A DNA stretch of 16,653 bases, taken from assembly GCF_001956045.1 (NCBI RefSeq), contig NZ_MRTH01000070.1, forward strand, positions 1 to 16,653, given 5' to 3'. A program made the position numbers and the translations under genes. A model generated the notes under the pieces. That model was not told where the DNA came from. It did not search any database and saw nothing but the letters and a program-made list of their open reading frames with translations. The DNA comes from Paenibacillus sp. FSL H7-0331 (GTDB lineage Bacteria; Bacillota; Bacilli; Paenibacillales; NBRC-103111). Shown one piece after another: positions 7,757 to 14,713 of this stretch; positions within the stretch are counted from its first letter, which is position 1, and every line of letters starts with the position of its first letter.

Positions 7757-8626
7757 TTACCCTTTTACAGAGCCGATCATGGCTCCTTTGACAAAGTATT
7801 TCTGCAAGAAAGGATACACCAAAATGATCGGAATGATAGCAAAGATTACGGTCGCTGCTCTTAAGGTCCGCTCGTTATAGTTCAGATCAACCGTTGAAGC
7901 GGCACCCGCCATAATAACATTATCGTCGGTGATGAACTGCCGGATCTTGATCTGCAGCGGGAACCAGTTCGGATCTTGCAGGAAAAGGAGAGGATGCTGG
8001 AACTGGTTCCATAGCACCACACCATAGAATAGAGCCAGTGTAGCCAATACCGCCTTGGACAGCGGAAGCACGAATTGGAACAGCATCCGGAAATATCCGC
8101 TGCCCTCAAGGAAGGCAGCTTCTTCCAATTCTTTGGAGAATTGCTTGAAGAAGGTTCTCATGATGATTAGATTGAACGGATTCAGTATATGCGGTACGAT
8201 CAGAACCAGCGGATTATTATAAAGTCCGATGCCACGAACCGTCAGGAAGTAAGGCACGATAGGCGCCTTGAAGATCATCGCAATTACGATGCCTATCATA
8301 ATCACTGGCCCCCAGCGGAACTCTGGCTTCGACAATGGGTAAGCAAGCAAAGCGGTCATTAGCAGAGCCAAAAGTGTTCCGATCACCGTCGAACCCAAGG
8401 TCAAGAAGAACGATTTCCACAGATCGGGACGATCGATGATGTTCCCCCAGGAGTCTAACGTAAATTGCTTCGGCCATATCGTTACCAAGTTCATATCCAC
8501 AGCACTTTTGGAGCTAAGCGAGGTGGAGATCACCGATAGAAGCGGTATGAGCGCTATGATGGACAGCAGGATGAGTGATACTGTAATGGCAGTGACGAAT
8601 ACTTTTTCCCCTCTCGATTCAAACAT
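7757..8626 (-). CDS. Sugar ABC transporter permease (LplC/MalG-like)
   Basis: A 289-residue inner-membrane permease with about six hydrophobic segments, beginning with TAITVSLILLSIIALIPLL. The cytoplasmic EAA loop that docks on the ATPase is seen as ELEEAAFLEGSGYFRMLFQF followed by VLPLSK (about residues 167-192). The order of features and the end YPFLQKYFVKGAMIGSVKG are typical of the second permease in CUT1 systems of the LplB/LplC type. Its ATG comes 3 bases after the stop codon of the first permease, so translation is probably coupled; the Shine-Dalgarno GGATGGGGGG lies inside the end of that gene. No ATPase gene is encoded nearby, and a shared MsmX-type ATPase elsewhere is likely. Confidence 0.93.
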   Translation of the reverse strand: MFESRGEKVFVTAITVSLILLSIIALIPLLSVISTSLSSKSAVDMNLVTIWPKQFTLDSWGNIIDRPDLWKSFFLTLGSTVIGTLLALLMTALLAYPLSKPEFRWGPVIMIGIVIAMIFKAPIVPYFLTVRGIGLYNNPLVLIVPHILNPFNLIIMRTFFKQFSKELEEAAFLEGSGYFRMLFQFVLPLSKAVLATLALFYGVVLWNQFQHPLLFLQDPNWFPLQIKIRQFITDDNVIMAGAASTVDLNYNERTLRAATVIFAIIPIILVYPFLQKYFVKGAMIGSVKG

Positions 8627-8629
8627 GTC

Positions 8630-9535
8630 TTACCAGAGCCCCCCATCCGAAACTTTCTTCGACAGCCTATTGAAGACGTACACCAGGATAAATCCAATTA
8701 TCGACTGGAACAACCCTACCGCCGTCGCAAAGCTGTACTGCGCTTGCTGAATGCCTGTCCGGAACACGTACGTATCCAGGATATCTCCTACACTATAGGT
8801 CATCGGGGTGAGCAGATTGAACACTTGATCAAAGCCCAGATCCAAGAAGTTACCGATTTCAAGCAGGAACAGTATCAGCACGGTAGGTAAAAGAAGTGGA
8901 AACGTAATGTGACGAATTTGCCGGAACTTGGACGCGCCGTCAATCATCGCCGATTCATAGAGTTGAGGGTCGATCGCGCTGATCGCGGCCATATACACTA
9001 CCGTTCCCCAACCGGCATCCCTCCACATGGATGCGATCACGTAAACAGGCCGAAAGTATGCGCTTTCCTGCATTGCCAGCAGGGGTTCAAATCCAAACCA
9101 CCCGATTACAATGTTGAACAATCCGCTTAATGAAAAGAAATCGAAGATGATACCAGCAACAATGACCCAAGACAAAAAATGTGGAATGTACAGAGCAGTC
9201 TGGATCCCTTTCTTCAGCGCCGATTTTCGAATCTCGTTGATCATCAGCGCCAGTACAACGGGCATCGGGAAGACCAATACGAGCTTGAGAAAACCAAGCA
9301 TCAGCGTGTTGCCGAACACTCGGAAGAAGTCAAGATGGTGAAACAGGGTCCTAAAATGCTTGAGACCTACCCAGGGACTATCGATAAACCCTTTGAAAAC
9401 CGAATAGTCCTTGAAGGCGATTACAGCACCGGCCAGCGGAATGTATTTGAATACGATGAGAAAAATGATTCCCGGAATCGCCATCACATACAACGGCCAA
9501 AAAACCTTCATTCGATGAAATGCAACTGCTTTCAA
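8630..9535 (-). CDS. Sugar ABC transporter permease (LplB-like), first gene of operon
   Basis: A 301-residue membrane protein. It starts at a TTG codon (9535-9533) with GGGGG 7 bases upstream; the next in-frame ATG is eight codons on and lacks such a site. The N-terminus (VFWPLYVMAIPGIIFLIVFK, then YIPLAGAVIAFKDYSVFKG) is typical of LplB/YteP permeases, and the EAA loop reads LYESAMIDGASKFRQIRHIT followed by FPLLLP. About six transmembrane segments are visible. It is the first gene of the uptake operon and lies only about 40 bases from the predicted transcription start, behind a promoter with a two-part activator site and a cre-like box. Confidence 0.93.
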   Translation of the reverse strand: MKAVAFHRMKVFWPLYVMAIPGIIFLIVFKYIPLAGAVIAFKDYSVFKGFIDSPWVGLKHFRTLFHHLDFFRVFGNTLMLGFLKLVLVFPMPVVLALMINEIRKSALKKGIQTALYIPHFLSWVIVAGIIFDFFSLSGLFNIVIGWFGFEPLLAMQESAYFRPVYVIASMWRDAGWGTVVYMAAISAIDPQLYESAMIDGASKFRQIRHITFPLLLPTVLILFLLEIGNFLDLGFDQVFNLLTPMTYSVGDILDTYVFRTGIQQAQYSFATAVGLFQSIIGFILVYVFNRLSKKVSDGGLW

Positions 9536-9560
9536 TTTGATTCCCCCAATATCTAGTTGT

Positions 9561-9574
9561 TGAATTCGCTTACA
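9561..9574 (-). promoter_or_regulatory. cre-like box (CcpA site) at the uptake-operon start site
   Basis: On the minus strand TGTAAGCGAATTCA fits the Bacillus cre pattern TGNAARCGNWWWCA at every fixed position. It begins 5 bases after the -10 box, covering the expected transcription start, where CcpA blocks initiation. The kinase operon has a matching box in the same place, which makes chance less likely. Confidence 0.65.
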
Positions 9575-9579
9575 GTATA

Positions 9580-9608
9580 ACTATACAACTAGAGTATACA
9601 TTGCTCAA
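9580..9608 (-). promoter_or_regulatory. Promoter of the permease-permease-lipoprotein-hydrolase operon
   Basis: Minus strand: -35 TTGAGC (9608-9603), 17-base spacer, -10 TATAGT (9585-9580). Predicted start near 9573, giving a leader of about 40 bases before the TTG start codon. The -35 box is moderate, which fits dependence on an activator bound at 9611-9641. An inverted repeat CTAGTTG/CAACTAG (9553-9559 and 9586-9592) also frames this region. Confidence 0.7.
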
Positions 9609-9610
9609 TT

Positions 9611-9641
9611 GGGCATTTTTAAGTTTAAACAAGGTGATTTT
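9611..9641 (-). promoter_or_regulatory. Direct-repeat activator site, uptake operon
   Basis: Read on the minus strand, AAAATCACC (9641-9633) and AAAATGCCC (9619-9611) form two half-sites whose starts are 22 bases apart, two helical turns. The site ends 2 bases before the -35 box. The same layout, with near-identical sequence including the TTGT..AAACTT stretch between the half-sites, occurs before the kinase gene at 13296-13326. AraC-type proteins bind such direct repeats next to the -35 box, so the regulator encoded at 9689-11272 is the natural candidate. Confidence 0.7.
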
Positions 9642-9654
9642 ATAGAATAAATTG

Positions 9655-9677
9655 AAAACCACTCCTATATGGAGTGG
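9655..9677 (-). terminator. Terminator of the kinase/regulator operon
   Basis: CCACTCC (9659-9665) and GGAGTGG (9671-9677) form a perfect 7-pair stem with a 5-base loop; on the minus strand TTTT CAATTTATT follows. It starts 11 bases after the response-regulator stop codon. Confidence 0.85.
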
Positions 9678-9688
9678 CTAAGTACCGA

Positions 9689-11272
9689 TTAAACACTCGG
9701 TAGGTTCTTGCGGTATTCCCTGGGTTTGCACCCTGTCAGTTTCTCGAACAGTCGCGCAAAATGCTGAGTATCCGAGTATCCTACCATCTGGCAGATCTCG
9801 TACACTTTCAAATCTGTCTTCTCCAGCAGTTCTTTCGCTTTACCAATTCGGGTCTGCGTCAAAAAATTCATATAAGTATCCCCCGTCTTTTGTTTGAAAA
9901 ACTGGCTTAAATAATAGGGGCTGATGAAAAAACGTCCAGCTAGATCTGCTAGTGTGATCGGTTCATTGTAATGTGTAGATACGTATTCCTTAACCTCAGT
10001 GATAATGTCCTTTTTCTTGGGAATATTATGCTCCAGCTTGAACGTAATTATTCTTCTGATGACTTGAACCATCCATTCCTCTAGACGCTCTAACGTCCGG
10101 AACCGCGAAATGCCCTCTAGTGACAAAATATGACGGCCTAAGAAATCGTTTTGCTGCAGCTGCTGAAAGGACATCTTCCGAACACTTGATAGAAGGATGT
10201 TCAAACACTGTAGCTGGAGATCTGCCGGGCTCATGTCTGGTTCGGCTTCCATCCCTCGAAAGATCTCGCGGATGATACCTACACATTCCATCTCGTCCAT
10301 GTTGTCGAGACCAGCTTCCAATTTAGCTATCATCACTTCAGGAACAGGGTGAATCCGTCCTGTCAGATTCATGATCTCGGGAAATTGGATCACGGCGGCA
10401 GCCCCCTTGACGACTTTATAGCTTAATGCATAACGGGCTTCCTCAAAAGACTGGCTGATTCCAGTGGCCCGTTTCTGAACCGTACCTATTCCGACAGTCA
10501 TGGACAGTTCCAATTCCCGGTAGACCTCCTCCTTAAGACGTTGTACCGAACGAACCAGATTTCCATACTCGATGGAACTGCCTTGGGTAACCACCACTGC
10601 TACTTGGGCACCCGAATAACGAAACCGATACACTCCACGGTACTGCCCCAGGGCCAGATCGATTTGCCCGTACACCTGCTGAAGACTAAATTCCTTCAAA
10701 GCATCGACGTTGCCGTCGAATTCAAGCAAGATACAAGCGAACCAGACACCCTCTGTTGGAATTCGCGCAATCTGAAGCAGTTCTTCCATAAGTTCCGAAT
10801 TTTCGCTGTCGACATCTAGGACATCCCGCAAGGCGCTCTCTTGCATACGGCTGTGAACCTCTTGCTTTAATTCGTCCACTTCCTGTAGCTTGGCCCTGTC
10901 CGCACGTACCACCTCTATGACCTGATAAATGCAGTCGCGTAGCTCCTCTTCCTCAACCGGCTTATTGAGGTAAAACTGCACTCCCAGTTGAATGCCTCTT
11001 CGAGCATATTCGAAGTCGGCATAACCACTTAACAGAATGAATTTAGTCTGACTGCCCTTGTCTTTCAGCATTTTTATCATGTCAAGGCCGTCAGACTGTG
11101 GCATTTGAATATCCGTAATGACAATGTCCGGCTGCAGTTTTTGAATTATTTTGAACCCCTCCAAACCATTATAAGCTGCGCCGACGACCTCGCATTCCGG
11201 TATATAGCGGCTTATCATTTTTTTGAGACCTTCTACTATGCCTTTCTCGTCATCAACCAAGATCAACCTCAT
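9689..11272 (-). CDS. AraC-type response regulator (YesN-like)
   Basis: A 527-residue regulator with three parts. Residues 1-120 are a receiver domain: acidic pair Asp7-Asp8, phosphate-accepting Asp54 in DIVITDIQMP, Ser82 in LLSGYADFEYA and Lys104 in LNKPV. The middle (about 120-420) is a linker domain of the kind common in these Paenibacillus regulators, with a weak nucleotide-cyclase-like segment ELSMTVGIGTVQ. Residues 424-527 hold two helix-turn-helix motifs of the AraC family: ITLADLAGRFFISPYYLSQF and, near the end, VYEICQMVGYSDTQHFARLF, with the family ending GCKPREYRK. It is phosphorylated, in all likelihood, by the kinase encoded 41 bases upstream, and should bind the direct repeats before the transport operon and before the kinase gene. 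AAGGAGAGG lies about 11 bases before the ATG. Confidence 0.93.
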   Translation of the reverse strand: MRLILVDDEKGIVEGLKKMISRYIPECEVVGAAYNGLEGFKIIQKLQPDIVITDIQMPQSDGLDMIKMLKDKGSQTKFILLSGYADFEYARRGIQLGVQFYLNKPVEEEELRDCIYQVIEVVRADRAKLQEVDELKQEVHSRMQESALRDVLDVDSENSELMEELLQIARIPTEGVWFACILLEFDGNVDALKEFSLQQVYGQIDLALGQYRGVYRFRYSGAQVAVVVTQGSSIEYGNLVRSVQRLKEEVYRELELSMTVGIGTVQKRATGISQSFEEARYALSYKVVKGAAAVIQFPEIMNLTGRIHPVPEVMIAKLEAGLDNMDEMECVGIIREIFRGMEAEPDMSPADLQLQCLNILLSSVRKMSFQQLQQNDFLGRHILSLEGISRFRTLERLEEWMVQVIRRIITFKLEHNIPKKKDIITEVKEYVSTHYNEPITLADLAGRFFISPYYLSQFFKQKTGDTYMNFLTQTRIGKAKELLEKTDLKVYEICQMVGYSDTQHFARLFEKLTGCKPREYRKNLPSV

Positions 11273-11313
11273 CCCAATGCACCTCTCCTTCTATTATCGT
11301 GCCTAACATTGAC

Positions 11314-13095
11314 CTAAAGCTTAGGGATTAAGAATTCGACCGTCGTTCCACGATCAACCGCAGGACGAATCGTCACATAATACCGATCACCATAATGGAG
11401 TTTGATACGTTCGGCGATATTTTTAAGACCTAACCCGTTTCGCTCCGGTGCATCGGTTTCTTCGAGTTTATATTTGTCCGATTGAGCATCCTCCAGTACT
11501 GCAATCAGTTCTTTTTGTTTCTCCAAAGAAATACCGCCCCCGTCATCCGTTATCCGGATTAAGATTTCCCCATCTTCCGTCCAGACGCCTTCAATATCGA
11601 TATTCATGGGCCGACTGTAGTCCTCAAATCCATGGTTGATACTGTTCTCCACAATAGGCTGAAATATCAGCGGGATGATGGTGCAATTCAGTATCTCATC
11701 TGGGATTCTGATATCTAGTCTGAACATATTATCAAACCGGATGTTTTGAAGTTCTAAGTAATTGATCGTATAATCCAATTCATGCTTCACCGAATGATGT
11801 CTGCCCTCTTTACCTAAAGCTAGCCTAAACATGCGAGCCAGAATTTTAATCATACTGGCTGTCTCCTCATCATCTTTCATCAACGCCTTCATGCGGATGG
11901 ATTCCAAGGTATTGTACAACATGTGGGGGTTGATCTGATTTTGAAGTGCGATGAATTTAGCTTGACGCTGCTTGATCTCCGCGATATACACGTCTTCAAT
12001 TAAGGTTCGGATCGTTATAATCATTTTGTTGTAACTGTTCACCAGACTTCCGATCTCGTCATTGGCCTGCTCTTTCTCTATGGGCAAGTATTGGCCTGCT
12101 TCTGCCTGCTTCATACTTCTACGGAGCGCTTTAATAGGTCTTGTGATCGTATAGCTTAAACCAAGTGAGATGCAGGTTATGACCAGACAGCTCATCAGGA
12201 TCACGATCACCGTCATTCCTTTGATCTGATTAATTTTCTGCAGCAGCTTCGAGCGCGGAATTTCTGTTTTGATAAACAGATTTCCCTGTGAGGTGATTCC
12301 CGATAAAATAATTCGGTCATAGCTGCCGTCATCCTTGTTGTACTCTACTCCGGATTCAAGCACCTGCTGCCAGGATAAACGGCCGCTGGCGGCGTCGGAA
12401 TGATAGACGATTTCTCTTTGTCGATTGCTTATGACGACACTCATGCCATATTTATCCCGAGCCAAGACAAAATCATGATCAAGCTGCAGCAGTGTAAAAG
12501 GATCCAGATCGATGAGAAGTATGCCCGCATATGCCCCGTCTGAACTGAACAGTACCCTTCCTACCGTCACTACGGCTCCTGCCCCTTTATCCTCATAATA
12601 GGAACGGTCATGTAACCCGGTAATAAAAAACGTATCATCCGAATTGCGGAGCCGCTTGTACCACTCACGGGATAACAACATGTTCTCATTCACTCTACTT
12701 GTTGTACTGGTATATTGATACACGCTGTTATCGCGACTGATCAACATCACGGTACTGATCTCCGATTTGAGCAACGCAACCCGCATCAGTATCCGCTGGA
12801 CAGCAAATTTTTGAATAATCAACTCGTCCATGGGCAAACTTGGCTCTTCTCCGATCCTGTAGATCAATTCGTTTTCGACCAGTACCGACTTCGTGACCGT
12901 GTCATATTCTTTGATGAATTCGTTCAAAGTAGTTCTGATTTGGGACGTATACAGAGAGGCGAATTCTTGGGAGGAATCCTCAAGCCCCGCTGCCGATTGG
13001 TGGAAAATAATGGAACTAACACCAAGCAGCGGAATTACACATGCCAGAAGGTAACCTACCAATAATTTATTTTGGAACCTCATGTTTCTTATCAT
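11314..13095 (-). CDS. Sensor histidine kinase (YesM-like, PF06580 type)
   Basis: Start placed at 13095 (ATG), since AGGAAGG lies 8 bases before it; an in-frame TTG at 13116 has no good site. The product has 593 residues. A membrane segment at about 11-31 (KLLVGYLLACVIPLLGVSS) and a second at about 293-316 enclose an extracellular sensor part of some 260 residues, probably a Cache-type fold (VVTVGRVLFSSDGAYAGILL is typical). A HAMP linker follows (ITRPIKALRRSMKQAEAG). The phosphate-accepting His391 lies in NQINPHMLYNTLE. ATP-binding motifs are visible: PIVENSINHGFED (Asn484), ITDDGGGIS and ERNGLGLKNIAERI. It should sense an extracellular sugar or cell-wall signal and phosphorylate the AraC-type regulator encoded next in the operon. 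Its predicted promoter is about 160 bases upstream, leaving a long leader. Confidence 0.93.
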   Translation of the reverse strand: MIRNMRFQNKLLVGYLLACVIPLLGVSSIIFHQSAAGLEDSSQEFASLYTSQIRTTLNEFIKEYDTVTKSVLVENELIYRIGEEPSLPMDELIIQKFAVQRILMRVALLKSEISTVMLISRDNSVYQYTSTTSRVNENMLLSREWYKRLRNSDDTFFITGLHDRSYYEDKGAGAVVTVGRVLFSSDGAYAGILLIDLDPFTLLQLDHDFVLARDKYGMSVVISNRQREIVYHSDAASGRLSWQQVLESGVEYNKDDGSYDRIILSGITSQGNLFIKTEIPRSKLLQKINQIKGMTVIVILMSCLVITCISLGLSYTITRPIKALRRSMKQAEAGQYLPIEKEQANDEIGSLVNSYNKMIITIRTLIEDVYIAEIKQRQAKFIALQNQINPHMLYNTLESIRMKALMKDDEETASMIKILARMFRLALGKEGRHHSVKHELDYTINYLELQNIRFDNMFRLDIRIPDEILNCTIIPLIFQPIVENSINHGFEDYSRPMNIDIEGVWTEDGEILIRITDDGGGISLEKQKELIAVLEDAQSDKYKLEETDAPERNGLGLKNIAERIKLHYGDRYYVTIRPAVDRGTTVEFLIPKL

Positions 13096-13246
13096 AAAAG
13101 CATCCTTCCTATCCAACTTTTGCGCTCTACTTTCTTTCTCTAACTATTGTACCCGCCAAGATGCCTCGACGCTACCAAAGTATCTTAGGTAGAAAATAGT
13201 AATGACAATTATTCTTTTGTTACGAGTTGGAAAATCTAATATCCTT

Positions 13247-13260
13247 TGTATTCGTTTACA
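13247..13260 (-). promoter_or_regulatory. cre-like box (CcpA site) at the kinase-operon start site
   Basis: Minus strand TGTAAACGAATACA fits TGNAARCGNWWWCA at all fixed positions and is flanked by A/T as in strong cre sites. It begins 4 bases after the -10 box and so covers the expected transcription start, as at the uptake operon. Confidence 0.65.
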
Positions 13261-13264
13261 TGAA

Positions 13265-13293
13265 AATATACTTTAAGAAAAATAATTTATCAA
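13265..13293 (-). promoter_or_regulatory. Promoter of the kinase/regulator operon
   Basis: Minus strand: -35 TTGATA (13293-13288), 17-base spacer, -10 TATATT (13270-13265). Predicted start near 13258, so the leader before the kinase ATG is about 160 bases. I see no riboswitch-like structure in that leader. Confidence 0.7.
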
Positions 13294-13295
13294 AG

Positions 13296-13326
13296 GGGCA
13301 TTTTAAAGTTTTTACAAGGGCATTTT
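13296..13326 (-). promoter_or_regulatory. Direct-repeat activator site, kinase operon
   Basis: Two identical half-sites AAAATGCCC (13326-13318 and 13304-13296, minus strand) have starts 22 bases apart and end 2 bases before the -35 box. The arrangement and the sequence between the halves match the site before the transport operon, so the AraC-type regulator probably activates its own operon here. Confidence 0.72.
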
Positions 13327-13394
13327 CATGATTATTTTAGAACTTGTAGGTCTATATTCTGGATCGGATACAGTAAGTTGGACAGATGAATTGA

Positions 13395-13585
13395 GGGCTA
13401 GTAAATTTGAGTGCATCAGCCTTAGATCGATGGATTAAACAAAGTCAAAACTCAGGATCGTTTATGGAGAAGGCCAATCGTACTCCTGAAGAAAAAGTGC
13501 TCATCACCCTTCGTAAAGAAAATCAACGGCTAATGATGAAAACGATATTTTAAAGCAAGCAGAGCTGATCATAGGACGAAAGTAA
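13395..13585 (+). pseudogene. IS3 orfA fragment with frameshift
   Basis: The frame gives NLSASALDRWIKQSQNSGSF, then MEKANRTPEEKVLITLRKEN, both typical of the helix-turn-helix and leucine-zipper parts of IS3 OrfA. The N-terminal half is missing. After RLMM one base is lacking in a run of A (about 13538-13542); in the shifted frame the normal ending NDILKQAELIIGRK followed by TAA is read. Confidence 0.75.
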
Positions 13586-13845
13586 ATGTGATTCGCATAT
13601 CCCAGGCGTTACATACATTTAGAATTGAACGTTCACTAAGCCAAAAGGGATGCCCCTTCGACAATGCTGTTGCTGAAGCCATGTATAAGGTTTTTAAAAC
13701 GGAATTCGCTAATCCTGATTATTTCTTAAGCTCTGAACAGCTAGCTGTGGAATTAAGTGATTATTTTCACTGGTTTAACCATCATCGAATTCACGGGACG
13801 TTGGACTATCTCACTCCTGTTGAAGCCAAGGAAAGACCCTCATAA
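13582..13845 (+). pseudogene. IS3 orfB (DDE transposase) fragment
   Basis: The first codons VNVIR match the usual beginning of orfB just past the end of orfA, and then the sequence jumps to the C-terminal catalytic part: RSLSQKGCPFDNAVAEAMYK, with the last acidic residue of the DDE triad in the AVAEAM segment, and FHWFNHHRIHGTLDYLTPVE, the family ending. Roughly 200 codons carrying the first two catalytic Asp residues are gone, so it is inactive. A GTG start at 13588 could yield an 85-residue peptide, but no ribosome-binding site is seen. Confidence 0.8.
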
Positions 13846-13888
13846 TCGAGATTCAGAAGACCTCACGCATGACATACTAACAGTTTAC

Positions 13889-13902
13889 TTACCATTCGGT
13901 AA
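13889..13902. promoter_or_regulatory. Small palindrome between IS remnant and TetR gene
   Basis: TTACC-ATTC-GGTAA is a perfect 5-base inverted repeat. It resembles operators of some TetR-type regulators, but lies downstream of the TetR gene and no promoter is obvious. It could be the remains of a control region cut by the IS element or a weak terminator stem. Confidence 0.25.
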
Positions 13903-13926
13903 TTGGATGTAGCATAGAAGTTTCCT

Positions 13927-14505
13927 TCATGTAAGCGGGAAATCAGCTTCAAGATTCCGTTCAAGCAATGATCCCAATCGTTGAGCCATGAAGGAAGGAG
14001 CGTGAGGCTTTCCATTCTTGAACCACCATTCCATTACCCCTACGATAGCCGCCCCTAAAAATTGAATATCAACATCCTCACCATCAGTTAATCCTTGATT
14101 GCTCCCTTCGGGCATATCGTTCTCTTTCTTCTTTAACTCTTGGAGAAAAAACTCAAGGAATCGATTGCGGAAAAAAGAACCCCCTTTACTCGCTAACATC
14201 GCGGAGAAGAATAAATAATGACTCTCAAAATACTTGAACCATAACAACACCGCTTCCATATAATCGGCGTCATTGCCTGCGGAATCGCAGAGTTCCCGCA
14301 GCTCGTCAATATGTTCTTCGATGAGCTTATCCAGAAGATCAAATTTGTCCGTGTAGTGAAGATAGATGGTTCTTCGGCTAACATCTGCCCTGTCGGAAAT
14401 ATCTTGTATCGTAATCTGATCAAAATTTTTTTCAATCATCAGTTCAATAACAGCCGTTTTCATTGCTTCTTGGGATTTGCGTATCCTTCGATCCATCTTT
14501 GACAC
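13927..14505 (-). CDS. TetR-family transcriptional regulator
   Basis: A 192-residue protein. The DNA-binding part is at residues 1-55: RIRKSQEAMKTAVIELMIEK, then the helix-turn-helix ITIQDISDRADVSRRTIYLH followed by YTDKFDLLDKLI, the classic TetR signature. The ligand-binding half carries a TetR_C_7-like pattern (FLGAAIVGVMEWWFKNGKP, near residue 150), as in DhaS-like regulators. The start is a GTG at 14505 with GGTGA 7 bases upstream; an ATG three codons later is an alternative. It is transcribed away from an NAD(P)-binding oxidoreductase gene, and an 11-base perfect inverted repeat between the two genes is the likely operator. The inducer is unknown, perhaps a reactive or toxic compound handled by the oxidoreductase. 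Confidence 0.9.
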   Translation of the reverse strand: MSKMDRRIRKSQEAMKTAVIELMIEKNFDQITIQDISDRADVSRRTIYLHYTDKFDLLDKLIEEHIDELRELCDSAGNDADYMEAVLLWFKYFESHYLFFSAMLASKGGSFFRNRFLEFFLQELKKKENDMPEGSNQGLTDGEDVDIQFLGAAIVGVMEWWFKNGKPHAPSFMAQRLGSLLERNLEADFPLT

Positions 14506-14586
14506 TTGAGAATCACCAGCTTTCCTAAAAATAAATACACAATTATAAAGGATTTGTGAACTAATGCACGGAACCTGCCTTTTTAT

Positions 14587-14619
14587 TAATTGTAAACTTT
14601 CTATTTCTGTTTACAATTA
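14587..14619. promoter_or_regulatory. Inverted repeat, probable TetR operator
   Basis: TAATTGTAAAC (14587-14597) and GTTTACAATTA (14609-14619) are perfect 11-base arms around an 11-base spacer, centred between the divergent TetR and oxidoreductase genes. It could overlap the oxidoreductase promoter: TTTACA (14610-14615) could be its -35 box, with a weak -10 (CTTAAT/TTAATA) 17-18 bases on. Repression of the oxidoreductase by the neighbouring TetR protein is the simplest reading. A -10-like TATAAT for the TetR gene lies near 14545. Confidence 0.6.
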
Positions 14620-14713
14620 TACATAGTTGCTTCTTAATACACTAATGTGCATTTTATGTGCACGTAAGCGGATAGAGTTAATCATGATCACCAATCGAAG
14701 GAGGAACATCTCA

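Larger units (their letters stand above)
13362..13845 (+). mobile_element. Remnant of an IS3-family insertion sequence (internally deleted)
   Basis: Pieces of the two overlapping IS3 reading frames lie in order on the plus strand: the end of orfA (13395-13585), then the first codons of orfB joined directly to its last 80 or so codons (13582-13845). The left end may be near 13362, where GATACAGTAAGTTGGACAGA resembles ends of such elements; I find no matching right inverted repeat beyond 13845. The size, under 500 bases, compares with about 1.3-1.5 kb for intact members, so it cannot move by itself. Its left border is about 35 bases from the activator site of the kinase promoter. Confidence 0.8.

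Noticed and set aside
13588..13845. An 85-residue ORF that could be called a gene.
   Set aside because: It is the tail of an IS3 transposase joined to its first codons; catalytic parts are missing and no ribosome-binding site precedes it.
14627..14713. N-terminal extension of the oxidoreductase from a TTG at 14627.
   Set aside because: The Shine-Dalgarno and the Rossmann N-terminus both point to the ATG at 14714, and the extension would lie in the promoter region.
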